Made by a program: the position numbers and the translations under genes
Shown: positions 11,073-23,633 of the stretch, in pieces
Layout of the letters: every line of letters begins with the position of its first letter
Position numbering within the stretch: position 1 is the first letter of the stretch
Notes under the pieces: generated by a model
What the model was told of the DNA's origin: nothing
Database searches by the model: none
Seen by the model: the letters and a program-made list of their open reading frames with translations, nothing else
Assembly: GCA_045837725.1 (NCBI GenBank)
Contig: JBEWZL010000045.1
Coordinates: forward strand, 1-62,567
From: Vermamoeba vermiformis
Lineage: Eukaryota > Tubulinea > Echinamoebida
Reading direction: 5' to 3'
DNA length: 62,567 nt

Positions 11073-13997
11073 ATGAGCCACGACGTGCCTATTGATGAGC
11101 AACTCAATGAAATGGAGATTAGCGAACAGGAAACTCTTCTCCATAGAGGAAAAAAACGAAAAGCAAATGAAGCTCAACTTGAAGATAGGCACGTGGACCA
11201 TGATGACAATAGCAGTGGTCAATTGAACGAAAAAGATGAAAGGTTCAGCTGCTCATCGGATTCTCAAAACGTACAAGTTCCGTCGCAGCATAAAAAACGA
11301 AAGTTAGGAGACTCCGACGCCCTTTACACTGGATATTCGATACCCGATCATATTTCAAGGTACCCATTCTTAAAATATTCGTATTCAAAATAATTCAAGT
11401 CAGATTCCGAGTTTTTAATTCAAATTAATTCAATTTCGGTTGCTAGTGCTACCAATGGAGATCACCCAGCTGCCATTATTTCCAATACCAATGTTAGAGG
11501 AGAATCCAACCAAAATCTTCCCTTCAGCCCAGCCGAGATCTCAGTTTTCACCGAAATAGTTGCGACATCTCTGGATGCGGCTCGAACTCAACTTCATCCA
11601 TCGCTCCATTCAAATCCTTTTCTCCAATTTATCCCCAGAACGCGTCAAGAGCTGTTAAAATTAATTCAGAACGTTGAAGAAGACGCAAGTGACATTTTCA
11701 CTCGATCGAGCATACGCGAGCAATTAGAACGGATTGCAGTATTACTACGTAAAGAGTAAGTGAACAATATATACAAATTATACCCGCGAAGTTCGGACGA
11801 GTTTAGTGAATGGCCATTGATGAATACGAGAAACGTCAAATCTTTCAGTAATTGAAACAGAATCACTTTTAGCCCTAAGTGCCTTAAACACTCTTTTCCA
11901 CTTACAATTCGATGCTGAAAGCGCAAATGACATTCGTGATGCGTTTCTATCGCTTTTGGGAATTTTTTTAAGTTAGATCATAGTACAACTTTTTAACTTA
12001 TGATAGAAACACACGCTCGCTCGCTTATACCATTTATTTTAGTTATATGTTACTATTTTGTTGCAACAAATTAATTTACATTTTATTGGCGAGTCCACTT
12101 CTTTTTCGGGAAGTTTGGTCTATTTTTGGAACTTCGTAGTGCGTCATGTCATAACTAACAAATTACTTTTAGGTTCTCTTTTACGACTTTTGTGCGCAAT
12201 ATTGCAGTGTTGCGCTGTTTCAACCGATTGTACACGCTCAACAAGCCTTTGATGGTCACAGACCCGTCATTTGATCATCGCCGCACAGTCCGATGGTTAT
12301 TAGACGGGTGTCAAACAGTAAGTTGTGACGATACAAATCAAAAAGATCGTGTTTTCAGAACTTGGAGAAATAATCGAATCACAACTTGCGGTTGAAAATT
12401 AACTCTCGAGAAGTACTAATGATTCTCGTACTTGTCAGACCATTGAAGACGTGTCTGATATCCCTCATCACGAGTACTTGCTTGTGCAGTTTAAAATGCA
12501 AGCCTTGCACATGTTGGGACTGTTGGCTCGTAACGGTAAGCGCGAATTGTTTCCTTGCACGTGAATGTTGAATCTCTCGCCACCCGGCGCATTAACCCGC
12601 AATTTGCGCGTGCTAAATCTACACCTGGACGACTTGTTAACCCTTTCTTTTACAGAAAAGAATCGAGAGCGAATGCTTCGAGAGGGCAGCTTGTCGATCA
12701 TCGTGCACGAGATCAAGTCCTACACTGAGGTGGGAATCTTAGAGCGTGCCTGCTTTGCATTTGGCAACATCATCAATAGCACCATTGAGAACGTCGAGGA
12801 GTTCCACCGCTTCATTCTCGACGAGCAAATCTTGCAAGCTACCTTGCGAGCAATGCGCGCTTTGATGGACAACCCTGAAGTTGTCAAACAAGTCTGCTTC
12901 GTGATCGGTAATATTGCCTTTACTGGTGACTACGAAGAGATTATCAACCAAGAGAGCGGTATTGAGCTCGTGGTTGAAGCCATGCAAAGATACGGAACCC
13001 ATCCGGCCTTGCTTACGGAGGCATGTTTTTTCTTGAAGAACATGTGCTACGGAGAGGCTGGTCGGGTCCGACTTATTGAAGCTGGTGGTGTGCCTGCTGT
13101 GATTAAAGCCATGAACACATTCCCCGAATATGCGGAGCTGCTAGAGCTCGCTTGCAACGTGTTCTACGACTTGTCCTTCACAGCCAACACCGAACAGCTC
13201 GTGATTCAGCACGGCGGTCTTGGTGCCATTCTCCGTGCACTCACGGCTCATTCGACTGATCTTAATGTGCTCAACGAAGCCACACGAACGTTGGGTCGTT
13301 TGTATTCCTTGTGCGGTAAGTCCTGCGAGTTAAACGAACTCACAACGTTCTAACGTGCTCATAGATGATGAGAACAAGTGCATGTTCATCCGTCAAGGAG
13401 CAGTCGAAGCGATCATTTCGGCCATCAAACAGCACCCTAATGAGACCGAATTGCATCAGCGAGCATGTTGGAGCTTCTACCGCTTGTCCAAAGAGAAACT
13501 GAAATACGAAGTAGTAAGTCTCGAGATTGGCTGGAAGAATACCTTTGTCTAACCGCACTCTTGTGCAGAATCGCGTGGCTGAACACTCAACGGTACCGAG
13601 CCTGAGAGAGCTGACGGCACGAGCCATCCACAACACCTGTAACACTAGTAATACTGCCAATCAACCGCACAATCATAGCCATAGCCATATACACAACAAC
13701 TATACCACAATCAATAATGCCCCGACCAACACCAATAATAATAACAATTACAATACCGATGCCATGGACATTGTTCGACCAGATCTCGACTTCACAATCT
13801 TGCCCTTAGAGCTACAAGAGTACCTACAAGTAGCCAAGAAATGCACACACTGCCAAGGCGTATGCTTCAGCGAGTTCTGGGAGCTGATCCGATTCGTCAA
13901 GTTTGAACAGCACGACGACGAACTGCCCGTGTTCATGCGACTATGTTCTTTCGGATGCTTGAACGCTGTAAAAGCTGAGCCTCCTAAAAACGAATAA
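11073..13997 (+). CDS. Armadillo-repeat protein with Cys-rich C-terminal motif
   Basis: The N-terminus (from 11073) is polar with two basic clusters (GKKRKANE, HKKRKLGD), likely nuclear signals. Exons through about 12440 code helical sequence (EVWSIFGTS|FSFTTFVRNIAVLRCF is a secure join); the join between about 11970 and 12090 was not settled. From 12655 at least five armadillo units follow (ACFAFGNIINS, VCFVIGNIAFTGD, ACFFLKNMCYGEAG, ACNVFYDLSFTANT, ACWSFYRLSKEK). After an Asn/His-rich linker the end reads LPLELQEYLQ, CTHCQGVCFSEFWE, then LCSFGCL, a Cys-pair motif also found at the C-terminus of some LRR proteins. Likely an adaptor; no enzymatic role is visible. It is divergent from the GT31 gene (272 bp between starts). 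Confidence 0.85.
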
Positions 13998-14156
13998 AAA
14001 TATGGGGCTAATAGCTACCGTAATAATCTATGCACCGTTTGTTCAACAACGTTTTTCCTCGTGGACCAATTTTGGCGATCGTTGTGCGATCTGTCTGTCA
14101 TTCATTATTTTTTTTATTTTGGTGCCGAACAACTCACCTCGTGCCAACGCGGTCAA

Positions 14157-16435
14157 ATGTTGCGAGTAGTAATTACCAAAAGCTTGCGTTCAAAGCAAGG
14201 CCACAAGCTCATCAGCATCCAAAAGGCTAGATTTAGCAGCTCCAAGCTATCCAAAAATACTAGTACAACTTTGAAGGCAACAGCTATTTCCGATGACGCA
14301 AGCTTTGCCGTTGCAGCGGCTCCTTTTGATTATGAAGAGGTGATCGACATCAAGCGTGAATATTTTGGCCGCGCTTTAGAAGAATATAAAAAGAAGGTTG
14401 AAGGACCCCTTATCAATAATTATGTTACACAAGTTACACTAAAGGAGCGAAAAGTAATGAAGCAGGAAATTTTAGAGCTCGCCCAACAAAAAAAATCATT
14501 AAAACGCCAACAGAGGGAAGCCCAATTAAAAGGTAAATTATTTTCGTATATAAATTAATCCGTTTATTATTATTTTATATAATATTATTTTTTGGCCACA
14601 ATACAGTATTTTTAGAAATTTATTTCAGATCGATCCCATCTGCAACATCCAACGACCGACTACTAACCATGTTTAATTAATTTAGAAAAAGAAGCAAAAG
14701 AGCAAATCAAAAGAGATAAAGCTGAGGAGCTCAAGAATATTATGACGAGCCAAATTCCCCCATTATCAGAAGTTTTCAGTTCTGGAGCATTTGAAGACGC
14801 TCTTAGACAAAATGTACGTACATATTATTAATAATGCTCGTGTATTTATAACAATGCATCTTCATACAACGATGATTTCACGAGCGAGTTGATCCAGATC
14901 TAACTCTTATTATTCCAGCCCGATGTTTTGACCAATATTAACGTTGAAGAATATGGAGATGATCCTAAGTTTAGCAAGTCTATTTTTGAAACGTAAGTCC
15001 ACACGAACGACGAGCCAGATCGTGTTGTCAGCACGTACTAATCAGTGCACGTGTGCAGATTTACCACCGCCGAACACCCCCCTGCGTTTATTGTTGCTGC
15101 TCCCCACCGCCAATGGGAATGGGAAATTCACTTGTCTCAACAGGAACGAGTAAGTGTTGCCGCATTTGCAATGGTTCTTGTGCGCTAATTACTAACTGTT
15201 GTAACGAAGATGAAACTCGTCTACAAAGACTTGGTTGCACGTGGCTTTACTCCTAATCCTTTGCCTCGTGGTGTTACTATCGAACAGACTGATGTTGAGA
15301 AGTTGCAAAGTGCTGTGAAAGACTTCTTGAACGGATATGACACGAAGCCCGTTGAAAGCTCTACTGACGCCAAGTCATGTACGTGAAGGCTCTTTATCCT
15401 TAAAAAACCTGACTAATAAACCCGCAGCGGATAAGCCCGCGACCACTGGCGCTGCTGAGAGTGCCGCAGAAGCTGAGGTTGCACCCACCGTCGAGGAAGT
15501 TGCTGAGAACGACGAGTTCTTGCGCAGATTCGTTGACCGACCTGAAGACGAACTCGAACAAGACCTCGATGCCGCGCTGAATCAAAATGCAGTTGTGGCT
15601 GAGATCGCCACCAAAGAGAAGAAGTTCGATCCTTTGGCCAACCCCTTCGATGCCTCCACTCCTATTCTCACATCACCCAAGCCATTGCGCGTTAAGGATC
15701 GCCTGAACGCCGTCCCTCTCGTGACTGACAAAAACCCCTTCGCGTGGGTCACTGTCGACAATCCTATGATTCCCGAGAGCATCAAGAAGACTAAGCTGTT
15801 CAGACGCGCCACATTGTTGGTACGGATCGCGCATGTTAACAAGAGTCGTGTCACGATATTAATAGTTGTGCTTCTTTAGGTGAAAGTGTCTGCCCTTAAG
15901 CTCCCCAAGATGGTTCACAGCCGATTGTTGCAGATCGTTGGTCCTCGATACAACCCCGACTTGGATGTGTTGAAGATCACTAGCACCGATCACCTGGAGT
16001 TCGTGAGTACATTCACAGTGCACGTTAGAGATCCGAACTAACATCGTACAAAAGAGTGAAAACAGAAGGTATTGCTTGAAGCTGTTCCAGGCCGCTATTT
16101 CTGATGCCTGGAAGGCCGATCTGAACTACGTTTCTCCTGCTCAAGAGCCCATCTACCCTCATCAACAAGTACGCGCCAAACAATTACTCTTAAAAATGAC
16201 AGTCGTTAATAGAAACTTTTGACAGATTGTTCGAGAGTTGCACCAAGAGCAGGAACTCCAAAAATTGAAGTCTGAATACGGCGTTGAAGGCGTTAAAAAT
16301 AGAACGAGCCAATACCCTTTCGTTATCTTCCGTTATAACCCTCACACAGTTCCTAGCGATGAGCTCATGCAACAACGTCAAGCATTGCTGATGCGCTTGC
16401 TCCAAGTATTCGGATTCAGCTCAGCACAAAAATAA
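14157..16435 (+). CDS. MRPS35: Mitochondrial small-subunit ribosomal protein mS35
   Basis: Nine exons from 14157 sum to 559 codons in phase. The start at 14157 is preferred over an in-frame ATG at 14061 because it gives a basic amphipathic presequence (MLRVVITKSLRSKQGHK) suited to mitochondrial import. The conserved mS35 core (MRP-S28 family) is near residues 430-500: RRATLLVKVSALKLPKMVHSR, QIVGPRYNPDLDVLKIT, then NRRYCLKLFQAAISDAW. Upstream is a Lys/Glu-rich helical extension and an Ala/Glu-rich linker absent from short homologues. The protein belongs to the head of the mitoribosomal small subunit. Five of its eight introns contain GATC next to a branch-site-like CTAAC or near either end. 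Confidence 0.88.
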
Positions 16436-16733
16436 TAGAAAAAACAATAATTGCGGGAAATAATTTAAAATGATGAGAATGTTTTAAATAAAAAACAGTA
16501 TTCATGACCGCCACTTTGCTAAATCTGTCAATTGACAGCCGGAATTAATTGAAAACTGGCGCAAACATGATCGTATACCGCCGAATTACCTTATCATATT
16601 CCGTTCAGGTTCGCTTAAAGGCGGTAGAATCACTTTAAGACCGGCACTTAATTAAACGCGTCACCACAAAAATCTTTTTTTTCTGTTTTATCTTTTGTGT
16701 TCGACAACACACGCTTCTCTGATTTGTTTCAAA

Positions 16734-19269
16734 ATGTCTGACAAAGAGCATTCATCTTCCTCTTCGTCTTCATCCTCATCTTCTTCCTCGTCCTCGTCTT
16801 CTTCTTCGTCCAAGCAGAATAACAAAAAGAATGAGCAGATCGAGCAACCAAAAAATACTGAGCCTGTCCCTGCGCCCACTAACGCAACGGCTGGCGAGCA
16901 CTCAGGCTGGTTGAAGAAACAATCCCATGGTGCTATTCAACAATTGCAAAAGCGTTGGTTTGTTTTGACAGGCACCAAGCTCGCTTACTATCACGACGAC
17001 AAATCCAAGAAAAAGGGAGGCCAAGAAATCAATTTAGAAGGCTCCAAAGTTATTGATATGGGACAAAAGAAGAACAGTTTCCGTATCACTCAAAATACCG
17101 AAGGAAAGTACTCAGATTGGCTTTTGTTCGCTGACACTGCCGAAGCAAAAGCTGAATGGTTACAGCGCTTGCAAAAATACGTCGTGCAAGAAGCATCCCC
17201 GGCACCTAAAGAGGAAAAGAAAACAGTCAAGAAGGAGGAATCCTCATCTTCCAGTTCCAGCAGCTCTAGCTCAAGCAAAAAGCCTGCTCAACCCGTAGCG
17301 ACACAACCCACAGCTCCTGTACAAGAAAAGAAAGACGAAGAGTCAAGCTCGTCTTCCTCTTCGAGTTCCAGCAGCTCATCTTCCTCATCCTCGACCAAAT
17401 CAGCTCCCAAGCAAGAGACACCAAAGCCCGTCGAGCCTGCTCCAGTTGTTAAGGACACTAAGGATGAAGAGTCAAGCAGCTCTTCATCTTCTTCAAGCTC
17501 CAGCAGCTCTTCTTCATCCTCGTCAAGCTCATCGGCTCCCAAGCAAGTCGAAGCTCCTCAACCACCTGCACCGACTTTCTCGGTTGATAATGCACCTTCT
17601 CAAGTCCTTGTTAATGCCAGCACTACTTTCGCTGTCAAGTCTAACACTAAGGACGCGATCGAGCACCTCAAATCTGTTGTCACCGGTCCCGAAGATTTCA
17701 AATCAGACGCTTCCGTTGTTGCACACGGAGACGATGCCTACCATGTTACATTTACAGCTCCCAAGCCTGGTTCTTATCAAGTCCAAGTGCACTACAAAGG
17801 TATTTTATTGACTTGACACGCCGAAATTACTTTTAAATTATTAACTTTATTAATTAATGATGTATATATATACAATGAAGAGTGTTACAATTTAATATCA
17901 ACCATCCTAATTACATAATTTTTATGTTTTATTGCTAAGCAAAAAAAACGACTTTTTCAGTGAATCTTTTTCCTCAATTCACCAATATTTTTATAATAGG
18001 TGAGAATGTCACTGGCAGCCCTTTCACCGTCGTAGTTGCATATCCTCCCGTTTCTGCCGCTCACTCTACTCTCAGTGGTGACACCAACTTGAAAGTCAAT
18101 CAACCTGGTCACATGACCGTTGTTACCAACGACCAAAACGGTACTCGCGTGCCCATCGGTGGTGCTACTCTCGCCTTTGTGGTTGTTGGTGATGATAAGG
18201 ACGAGTCTAGCAGCGAGGTAAGTCTTCAATAAGTCTGTAATAACGACAACTAGTCTGACACGTGTCAACAGTCCTCATCCTCTTCCTCTTCCTCTTCCTC
18301 TTCGTCATCCTCATCTTCATCTTCTTCCTCAAAGAAGAAGGCCAATGGTCACTCTCCCGCTATCACTTTCAGCGTAGAAGACAAACAAGACGGTTCTTAT
18401 CACGTCACTGCCACCGCCACCAAGGCTGGAAAATTCCACGTGAACGTGCACGTTAATGGCGCTGATATTCAAGGCAGCCCCATTGAAATCACTGTCACCG
18501 AAGACAAGCCCGCACCTGTTGTTGAGGAGAAGAAACCAGAACCCGTCGTTGAGGTTCCCAAGCAAGAGTCTACTTTGTTGACTCCTCGTGAAGATGCTCC
18601 TGCCTTCCCTCGTTTGTTGCGCATTAGCGGCAAGGGCCAAAACGTCGCCGTGTCACTGGTACCTTTGTCAGGTGCCTCACTCAACTCCTCTGAGGTCTTC
18701 ATTCTCGATCTCGAGCACAAAGTCTTCCAATGGAACGGTGCCACTGCTGGTATTTTCTTGAAGAACAAGGCTAGCACTTTGATTCGTGCCATTGATGACG
18801 AACGCGCCTCAAAGGTTGAGATCCACGTTCACACCGAAGGTAAGAATTAACACGTTCGCCGATTATAAAGCAAGTTATTAATAAATTGGCTATAGGTGAT
18901 ACTGATTTGGGTGAATTCTGGAAGGTGTTGGGCGGTCAAGTGGCTCCCGCCAAGGACAACTCCACCCCTGGTGATTTGCCCGTGTTACTTAAAGTGTCCG
19001 ACGATAGCGGTGGTGTTAAATTGACTGAAGTCGGCAAGGGCACTCAATTGAAGAGAAATTTGTTGTCGACCAATGACACTTTCTTGTTTGACGTTGGCTT
19101 CGAGATTTTTGTCTGGGAAGGCAAGAAGAGCAACAAGACCGAGAAGCAGTTCGCCGCTCAAGCAGTTCGTACTTACCGCGACCAATACAACCGCCCTCAA
19201 AGCATTAAGATCACTCGCTGCATGGAAGGTGGTGAAAACGAGATCTTCGAATACTTCTTGGCTAAATAA
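16734..19269 (+). CDS. PH - filamin - filamin - gelsolin fusion with poly-Ser linkers (741 aa)
   Basis: Four exons (16734-17799, 18000-18217, 18272-18839, 18896-19269) total 742 codons. A PH domain spans about residues 57-150 (GWLKKQSHG..LQKRWFVLTG to WLQRLQKYV). Filamin-type Ig folds follow: one at about 282-375 (FSVDNAPSQVLV..YQVQVHYKGENVTGSPFTV) and a second at about 376-570 whose middle is split by a poly-Ser insert (YHVTATATKAGKFHVNVHVNGADIQGSPIEI in the last part). Two gelsolin-like repeats end the protein (about 600-690 and 695-741: SSEVFILDLEHKVFQWNG, NDTFLFDVGFEIFVWEGK). Five Ser runs of mixed codons act as linkers. The parts imply phosphoinositide binding plus actin binding. PH, filamin and gelsolin in one chain is unusual. 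Confidence 0.9.
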
Positions 19270-19503
19270 GCTGCCTTTGGTAGTGGTTCTGATTCCAATT
19301 TTGTATTGACCCCACTTATTTATTGAAAGGATCTATTTATTTGTAATAAACAATCTTTTATCGGAGGCTTAGAACTTAGGTTCGTTGCGTTTAATTGATG
19401 GGATTTTGGACACCAAAAATTCGGTAGAACATTTCAACCCTTCTCCAACGAATAGTCACAACATCTGTATTTATTTATTTATGTAATATATAATTTTAGC
19501 ACG

Positions 19504-21636
19504 ATGGTATCCAAAGAACGAGTTAACGTGATTTTGATGGGCATTGGATTCATGCTTGTATTCACTGCCTACAACACATCCCAAAATTATGCAGGTAATT
19601 ATTTATTTAGTACTTCATTAAATGCAAATAAAAGATCATGCCGAAATAAATTGTCGGTTGTTATCGGATCTGATCACAAAATCAAAAATTTGATTAACCT
19701 ACATCACCTAAAATTCAAATAGTACTATAGTTCGCTCAACTAATATTTGGTTAGTGACATTGCTCGGAGGCAACGCGTATTATGTTCTATCAATTTTGTA
19801 TTGCTTCGCGGCGTTTTCGAACTTCGCTGCATCCACTGTGCTCTCAATATTCGGCAAGAACACTAAAGCAGCATTAACCTCTGCTTCTTTTTGCTACGTT
19901 CAATATTTGGCAGTCATAGCGGCATATTTATACTTCAAAGACATGCAAGATATGTTGCGTTGGGTTCTTTACGGATCCGCTGCTTTGATTGGCTTTGGCG
20001 CGGCCATCTTGTGGACTGCTCAAGGTAAATAATGATGTGATAAGTCCTAGTACTTTGCGCTGACACAAAAGGAAGGTACTTTGTTGGCATTAAACTCGGA
20101 TGAATCAACACGCGGTCTCCACATGGGACTCTTTTGGGCGTTTTTCCAAGTCAGCTTAGTGGCCGGAAATATCATCGCCTATTTTGTATTTGCAAAGGAG
20201 ATCGAGCCATTCCTTTTATTCGCCGCGTTCATTATTGTAGCCTCGTGTGGTGGCTTTTTGTTCTTAACTTTGCGACGAGTCGATGGACCTGCCGTCAATC
20301 CTGTGGACGTTGAGGCACTGAAGCAAGATGCCAACGAGAGCGTAAACAGCACGAGATATGACGTCAAGAAAGAAAACGAATTCGTGGCTACATTGAAGAT
20401 GCTTAAGTCAAGAGAATTGTTGCCGCAACTTCCCATATTTGGAATGATTTCTATGATGACCTCCTACCAATCGGGGACTTTTCCACTCTTGTTCAACGAT
20501 GACAAGTCACGTGTCGGTGCAATCTTCACTGGATTCGGTACAGGCGCTATAACCCCGAAGTCTGGGCAGTCTCTAATCCCTTGATTCTACCAGGTATTTC
20601 AGTAATTGTGTCGGCACTCATTGGTGGCAAAATCAAGGACCGTTTGTCGTCGAAGAAGTTCTTGATCATTACTCTCATCATCGACTTCTTGGCGATTGCT
20701 TGTGGATTCTTGGGCGAATTTATCGATCGCTACACGGAAAAGCCACATTCATTGCTCTATTACTCGATGTACTTCGGCTTTATGATTGTATTTGGCGCTG
20801 CAGACAGCTTCACAAGCGTTTACGTCTATACTTTGCTCGGTGGATTGTTCCCTAATAAGCCCGAATCTACACGGTACGTACCGTATAATAATAGTGAGCT
20901 TATTAGTCTAATTTGTCGTAGATCCATCGCCATGTTCAAATTCGTGCAGTCATTGGGAAGTGCGACGGCGTTTTTCTATGGAAAATTTACAAATGGTAAG
21001 ATTATACCCTTTATTATTATTAATTAATTATTTTACAAGTTATTCACTGTTACAATTAACTTTTGGGGATTATTTCGTAATTTTCTTGGCGGCACTAGAT
21101 CTATTTTTCCCATGTTTTTGCTTTGCTTGTTTGGGTTTAGAAAATCATACTCTCCATTATTTGAAATATTTTTGGTGTATTGTGCTCGTCTTGCAGCTCT
21201 TCCTTTTGGTTTTTTCGGACCGGGTGTAGTTAGCACCTTTGGAGTTTGGTTTTTGACTTTTCCCCATGGCACTAGACCCGAGCGTCTGTGAAGGGAGTAT
21301 ACGTGTACTGTTGACATACTGCGTTCGAATCAGAAATCAAAAAACAGAATTCTGTGTCTTTATTTAATACCGTTCTCGGCAATTTCTCACCCTTGTACAA
21401 TCGAAAGCTCTCCCGGTACCAATGTATTCAGTTCTAACCTTGGTGTTGTAGGTATTGTTCAAAACACCGTCATCTCTTGCCTATTCGTGCTCGGTATGAT
21501 CACCACACTTACTTGGGGTGTAATGCCAGCGGATCCCAAATCAGCGGACGAGAAAATAAAGGAGCAAGATCAAGTCGCGCTGTCGAAGAAGTATGACGAA
21601 ACAACGCCCTTATTTGCTTCGGAACGCGAGAAATAA
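19504..21636 (+). CDS. UNC93-like major facilitator transporter (453 aa)
   Basis: Six exons (19504-19594, 19755-20024, 20076-20537, 20594-20873, 20922-20995, 21452-21636) give 454 codons. Landmarks of the UNC-93/DUF895 branch of the MFS are present: FTAYNTSQNYAVTLLGG in the first helix, LWTAQGTLLALNSDESTRG (the family's conserved aQG..l loop), and a late SALIGGKIKDRLSSKK. About 11-12 hydrophobic helices are visible; the C-terminus ends in TPLFASEREK, an acidic-dileucine-like lysosomal sorting pattern. UNC93 proteins are ion-channel regulators or trafficking factors. The last intron (20996-21451) is much longer than others and contains an eS30-like ORF on the opposite strand. Confidence 0.88.
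21033..21317 (-). pseudogene. eS30-like (FAU ribosomal protein) sequence antisense in UNC93 intron
   Basis: Within the last UNC93 intron, the minus strand reads WGKVKNQTPKV then KKPKGRAARRAQYTKNISNNG, matching the ribosomal protein eS30 pattern GKVRxQTPKV..KK..GRAxRRxxYxRR. The expected N-terminus KVHGSLARAG is only loosely present (VHVYSLHRRSG) and the C-terminus (..GPN) is not recognised. It may be an intact diverged nested gene with a missed intron, or a decayed copy; I treat it as a likely pseudogene. Confidence 0.4.
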
Positions 21637-21929
21637 ACGAAAATTCCAGAGCTTTCAGGATCAAAAAAGAACAAATTTTCCCTAACACGATCAGTATTTT
21701 ATTTATTTAATAGCACCAAAACGACAAGCAACATAACGATCAAGTAAGTACTCTTAAACAAGCCTCGTTCAAAGCAACGATTGTTACATTGCGAGTTGCA
21801 GAATCGATTTAATTTTTATAATGCGCGCCAGGAATTTTTTGATCCACTGTGATGGAATGCAAATCATACGTACAATGCTAAATAAGAGACAGAATATTTT
21901 TGTAATTATTTGGTAATTTTTTTTGACAG
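21637..21929. other. Intergenic, nothing recognised
   Basis: AT-rich spacer between two plus-strand genes. The TTTTTTTTGACAG just before the TPR gene's ATG looks like a splice acceptor, so that gene may have a 5' UTR intron here. Confidence 0.4.
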
Positions 21930-22916
21930 ATGAGCCAGCTGAAGCCCGACACTAAAGAATACCTCTTCGCTAAGGGTGTAATGTTGCATCAGTTAATGCG
22001 ATACGAAGAAGCAATAGGTGCTTTCAACGAAGCTCTCAAAATGGATCCGAATTATGCTTTCGCCTATCACAACAAGGGTCTTACATTGCAAGCTATGCGA
22101 AATTTAGATGAAGCCTTGGTATGCTTTGATAAGGCGTTGGAATTGGAGCCTCAAGATGCTTCTTCGTGGACGAACAAGGGCATCACACTGCGCATAATGA
22201 AGCGTTACGATGAGGCCTTAGAATGCTTCAGAAAGGCGCTCGAAATCGATCCGCAGAATATCATGGCAATGAATAATATGGGCAATGTATTGCAGTTTCA
22301 AAATAACGTTAGCGGCGCACTCGAATGGTTCAACAAGTCAATCGAGACCGATGCTGGACAACCCTTCACATGGCATAACAAAGGCAATGCCAACGCTGCT
22401 CTGAAGAACTACGATGAAGCTGCCAAATGTTACAGCGAGGCACTTCGTCTTGACCCCAAGCACCGCGATGCGTGGAACAACAAAGGCAAAGTACTCGTGC
22501 TGTTAAAACAGTTCGACGAAGCGATGACCTGCTTCGATGAGGCATTGAAAATAGATGCCAACTTTGTAGTCTCGCTACAGAACAAGGCTGAATGTCTGCG
22601 CAAAATGGGAAGATATGAAGAAGGATTGAAGATTTGCCAAATAATTTTGCGTCAAGATCCGGCGAACCTGTTAGTACTGAAAGAAGCTGGAATAATGATG
22701 ATTTTCAGCGGAAATGCTGAGCGCGCTGCTATGCTATTCAGCGAAGTCCTCGGTAGCGTGCCCTCAAATGCAGAACTACTGTTTTTGAAAGGAATTGCGC
22801 ACGAGCGAATGAACCAGCAGAGCGTGGCTGAAGAGTATTTCAACAAAGCAAAGGCTATTGACGCCACCATTGAAGAATTACGAGGAGAACTATCGCCAGT
22901 CGGAAATGCATTGTAA
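21930..22916 (+). CDS. Tetratricopeptide-repeat protein (328 aa)
   Basis: A single exon of 328 codons, made almost wholly of 34-residue TPR units from residue 5 to about 310. Typical units are YEEAIGAFNEALKMDPNYAFA, LDEALVCFDKALELEPQDAS, YDEALECFRKALEIDPQNI and FDEAMTCFDEALKIDANF, with the W/L-G-Y-A-F-A-P positions largely kept. No catalytic domain, signal peptide or membrane helix is present, so a cytosolic scaffold is expected; partner unknown. The lack of coding introns contrasts with most neighbours. The ATG is directly preceded by an acceptor-like sequence. Confidence 0.92.
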   Translation: MSQLKPDTKEYLFAKGVMLHQLMRYEEAIGAFNEALKMDPNYAFAYHNKGLTLQAMRNLDEALVCFDKALELEPQDASSWTNKGITLRIMKRYDEALECFRKALEIDPQNIMAMNNMGNVLQFQNNVSGALEWFNKSIETDAGQPFTWHNKGNANAALKNYDEAAKCYSEALRLDPKHRDAWNNKGKVLVLLKQFDEAMTCFDEALKIDANFVVSLQNKAECLRKMGRYEEGLKICQIILRQDPANLLVLKEAGIMMIFSGNAERAAMLFSEVLGSVPSNAELLFLKGIAHERMNQQSVAEEYFNKAKAIDATIEELRGELSPVGNAL

Positions 22917-22940
22917 ATATTGGTATAAATAGTATTTATG

Positions 22941-23459
22941 TTACATAAGGGTCGAAAAGTTTGTTGTAGGTTTGGCCTTTGTTTTCGTGTTCTGCAGAAT
23001 CTTCATTAATAAGTCGTTGTCTTGGACTACGCTTTGCTTCTCCCCTTCGAGTTTGTATATTAATTGCTTTAAATGTTGAATCTCCTCTTTCTGTAGCGAG
23101 ATGGTGGCCTCAAATTTCTTGATCTGCTCTTCGTGTTCCCGCCTTAGCGTTTTTATTTTAGATTTTAATTTTTGGTAGTCTTGAGTTTTTGGTTTTGATA
23201 ACTGTTGCGGCTCTTCGTATTTCTGGATCCAACAAAATAATTAATTATTTACGTTGCGCGATCGAGCCTATTACCTCGTCTTTGAACTTCCGAATTGGCA
23301 CGCTAACTGAACGAGGAATCTTCGAACTCGACTTCTGTAAACGTACGTGAGTTGAAACAAAGCGATCGTGCATCTTACCTTGTGTTTTTTTGTTGGCGTC
23401 AGGTAATAATCGAAGACAGACTCGTCCAAATAATTCAAGCTATTTTCTTTGTTGTCCAT
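22941..23459 (-). CDS. Small coiled-coil protein (140 aa), unrecognised
   Basis: Three exons (23459-23379, 23334-23275, 23222-22941) give 141 codons. The start MDNKENSLNYLDESVFDYYL is followed by a basic-Ser segment (KSSSKIPRSVSVPIRKF) with likely phosphorylation sites, then from about residue 60 a heptad-rich coiled coil (LRREHEEQIKKFEATI, KEEIQHLKQLIYKLEGEK). No family recognised. It is divergent from the acidic protein at 23634, with 174 bp between start codons. Its stop lies 25 bp from the stop of the TPR gene, tail to tail. Confidence 0.75.
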
Positions 23460-23633
23460 TTGATGCTGTTCACAATTAGAAATGAAGCAACGAAGCGTCG
23501 TTACAGATTTTCCCGCGGTTTTTCAAAAATCAAATTACTAGCCGTTGTAATGGAGATAAAAAGCTTCGGACGAACGACGCTTCATTATTTCATTAATCCA
23601 CTCATAACAACAACAACAAAACCTTAACTTACA

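Noticed and set aside
16734-18400. Long minus-strand ORFs rich in Glu/Asp/Leu opposite the Ser runs
   Set aside because: They are the antisense of Ser codons (TCT/TCC read as GAA/GGA) and match no splice structure; shadows of the PH-filamin-gelsolin gene.
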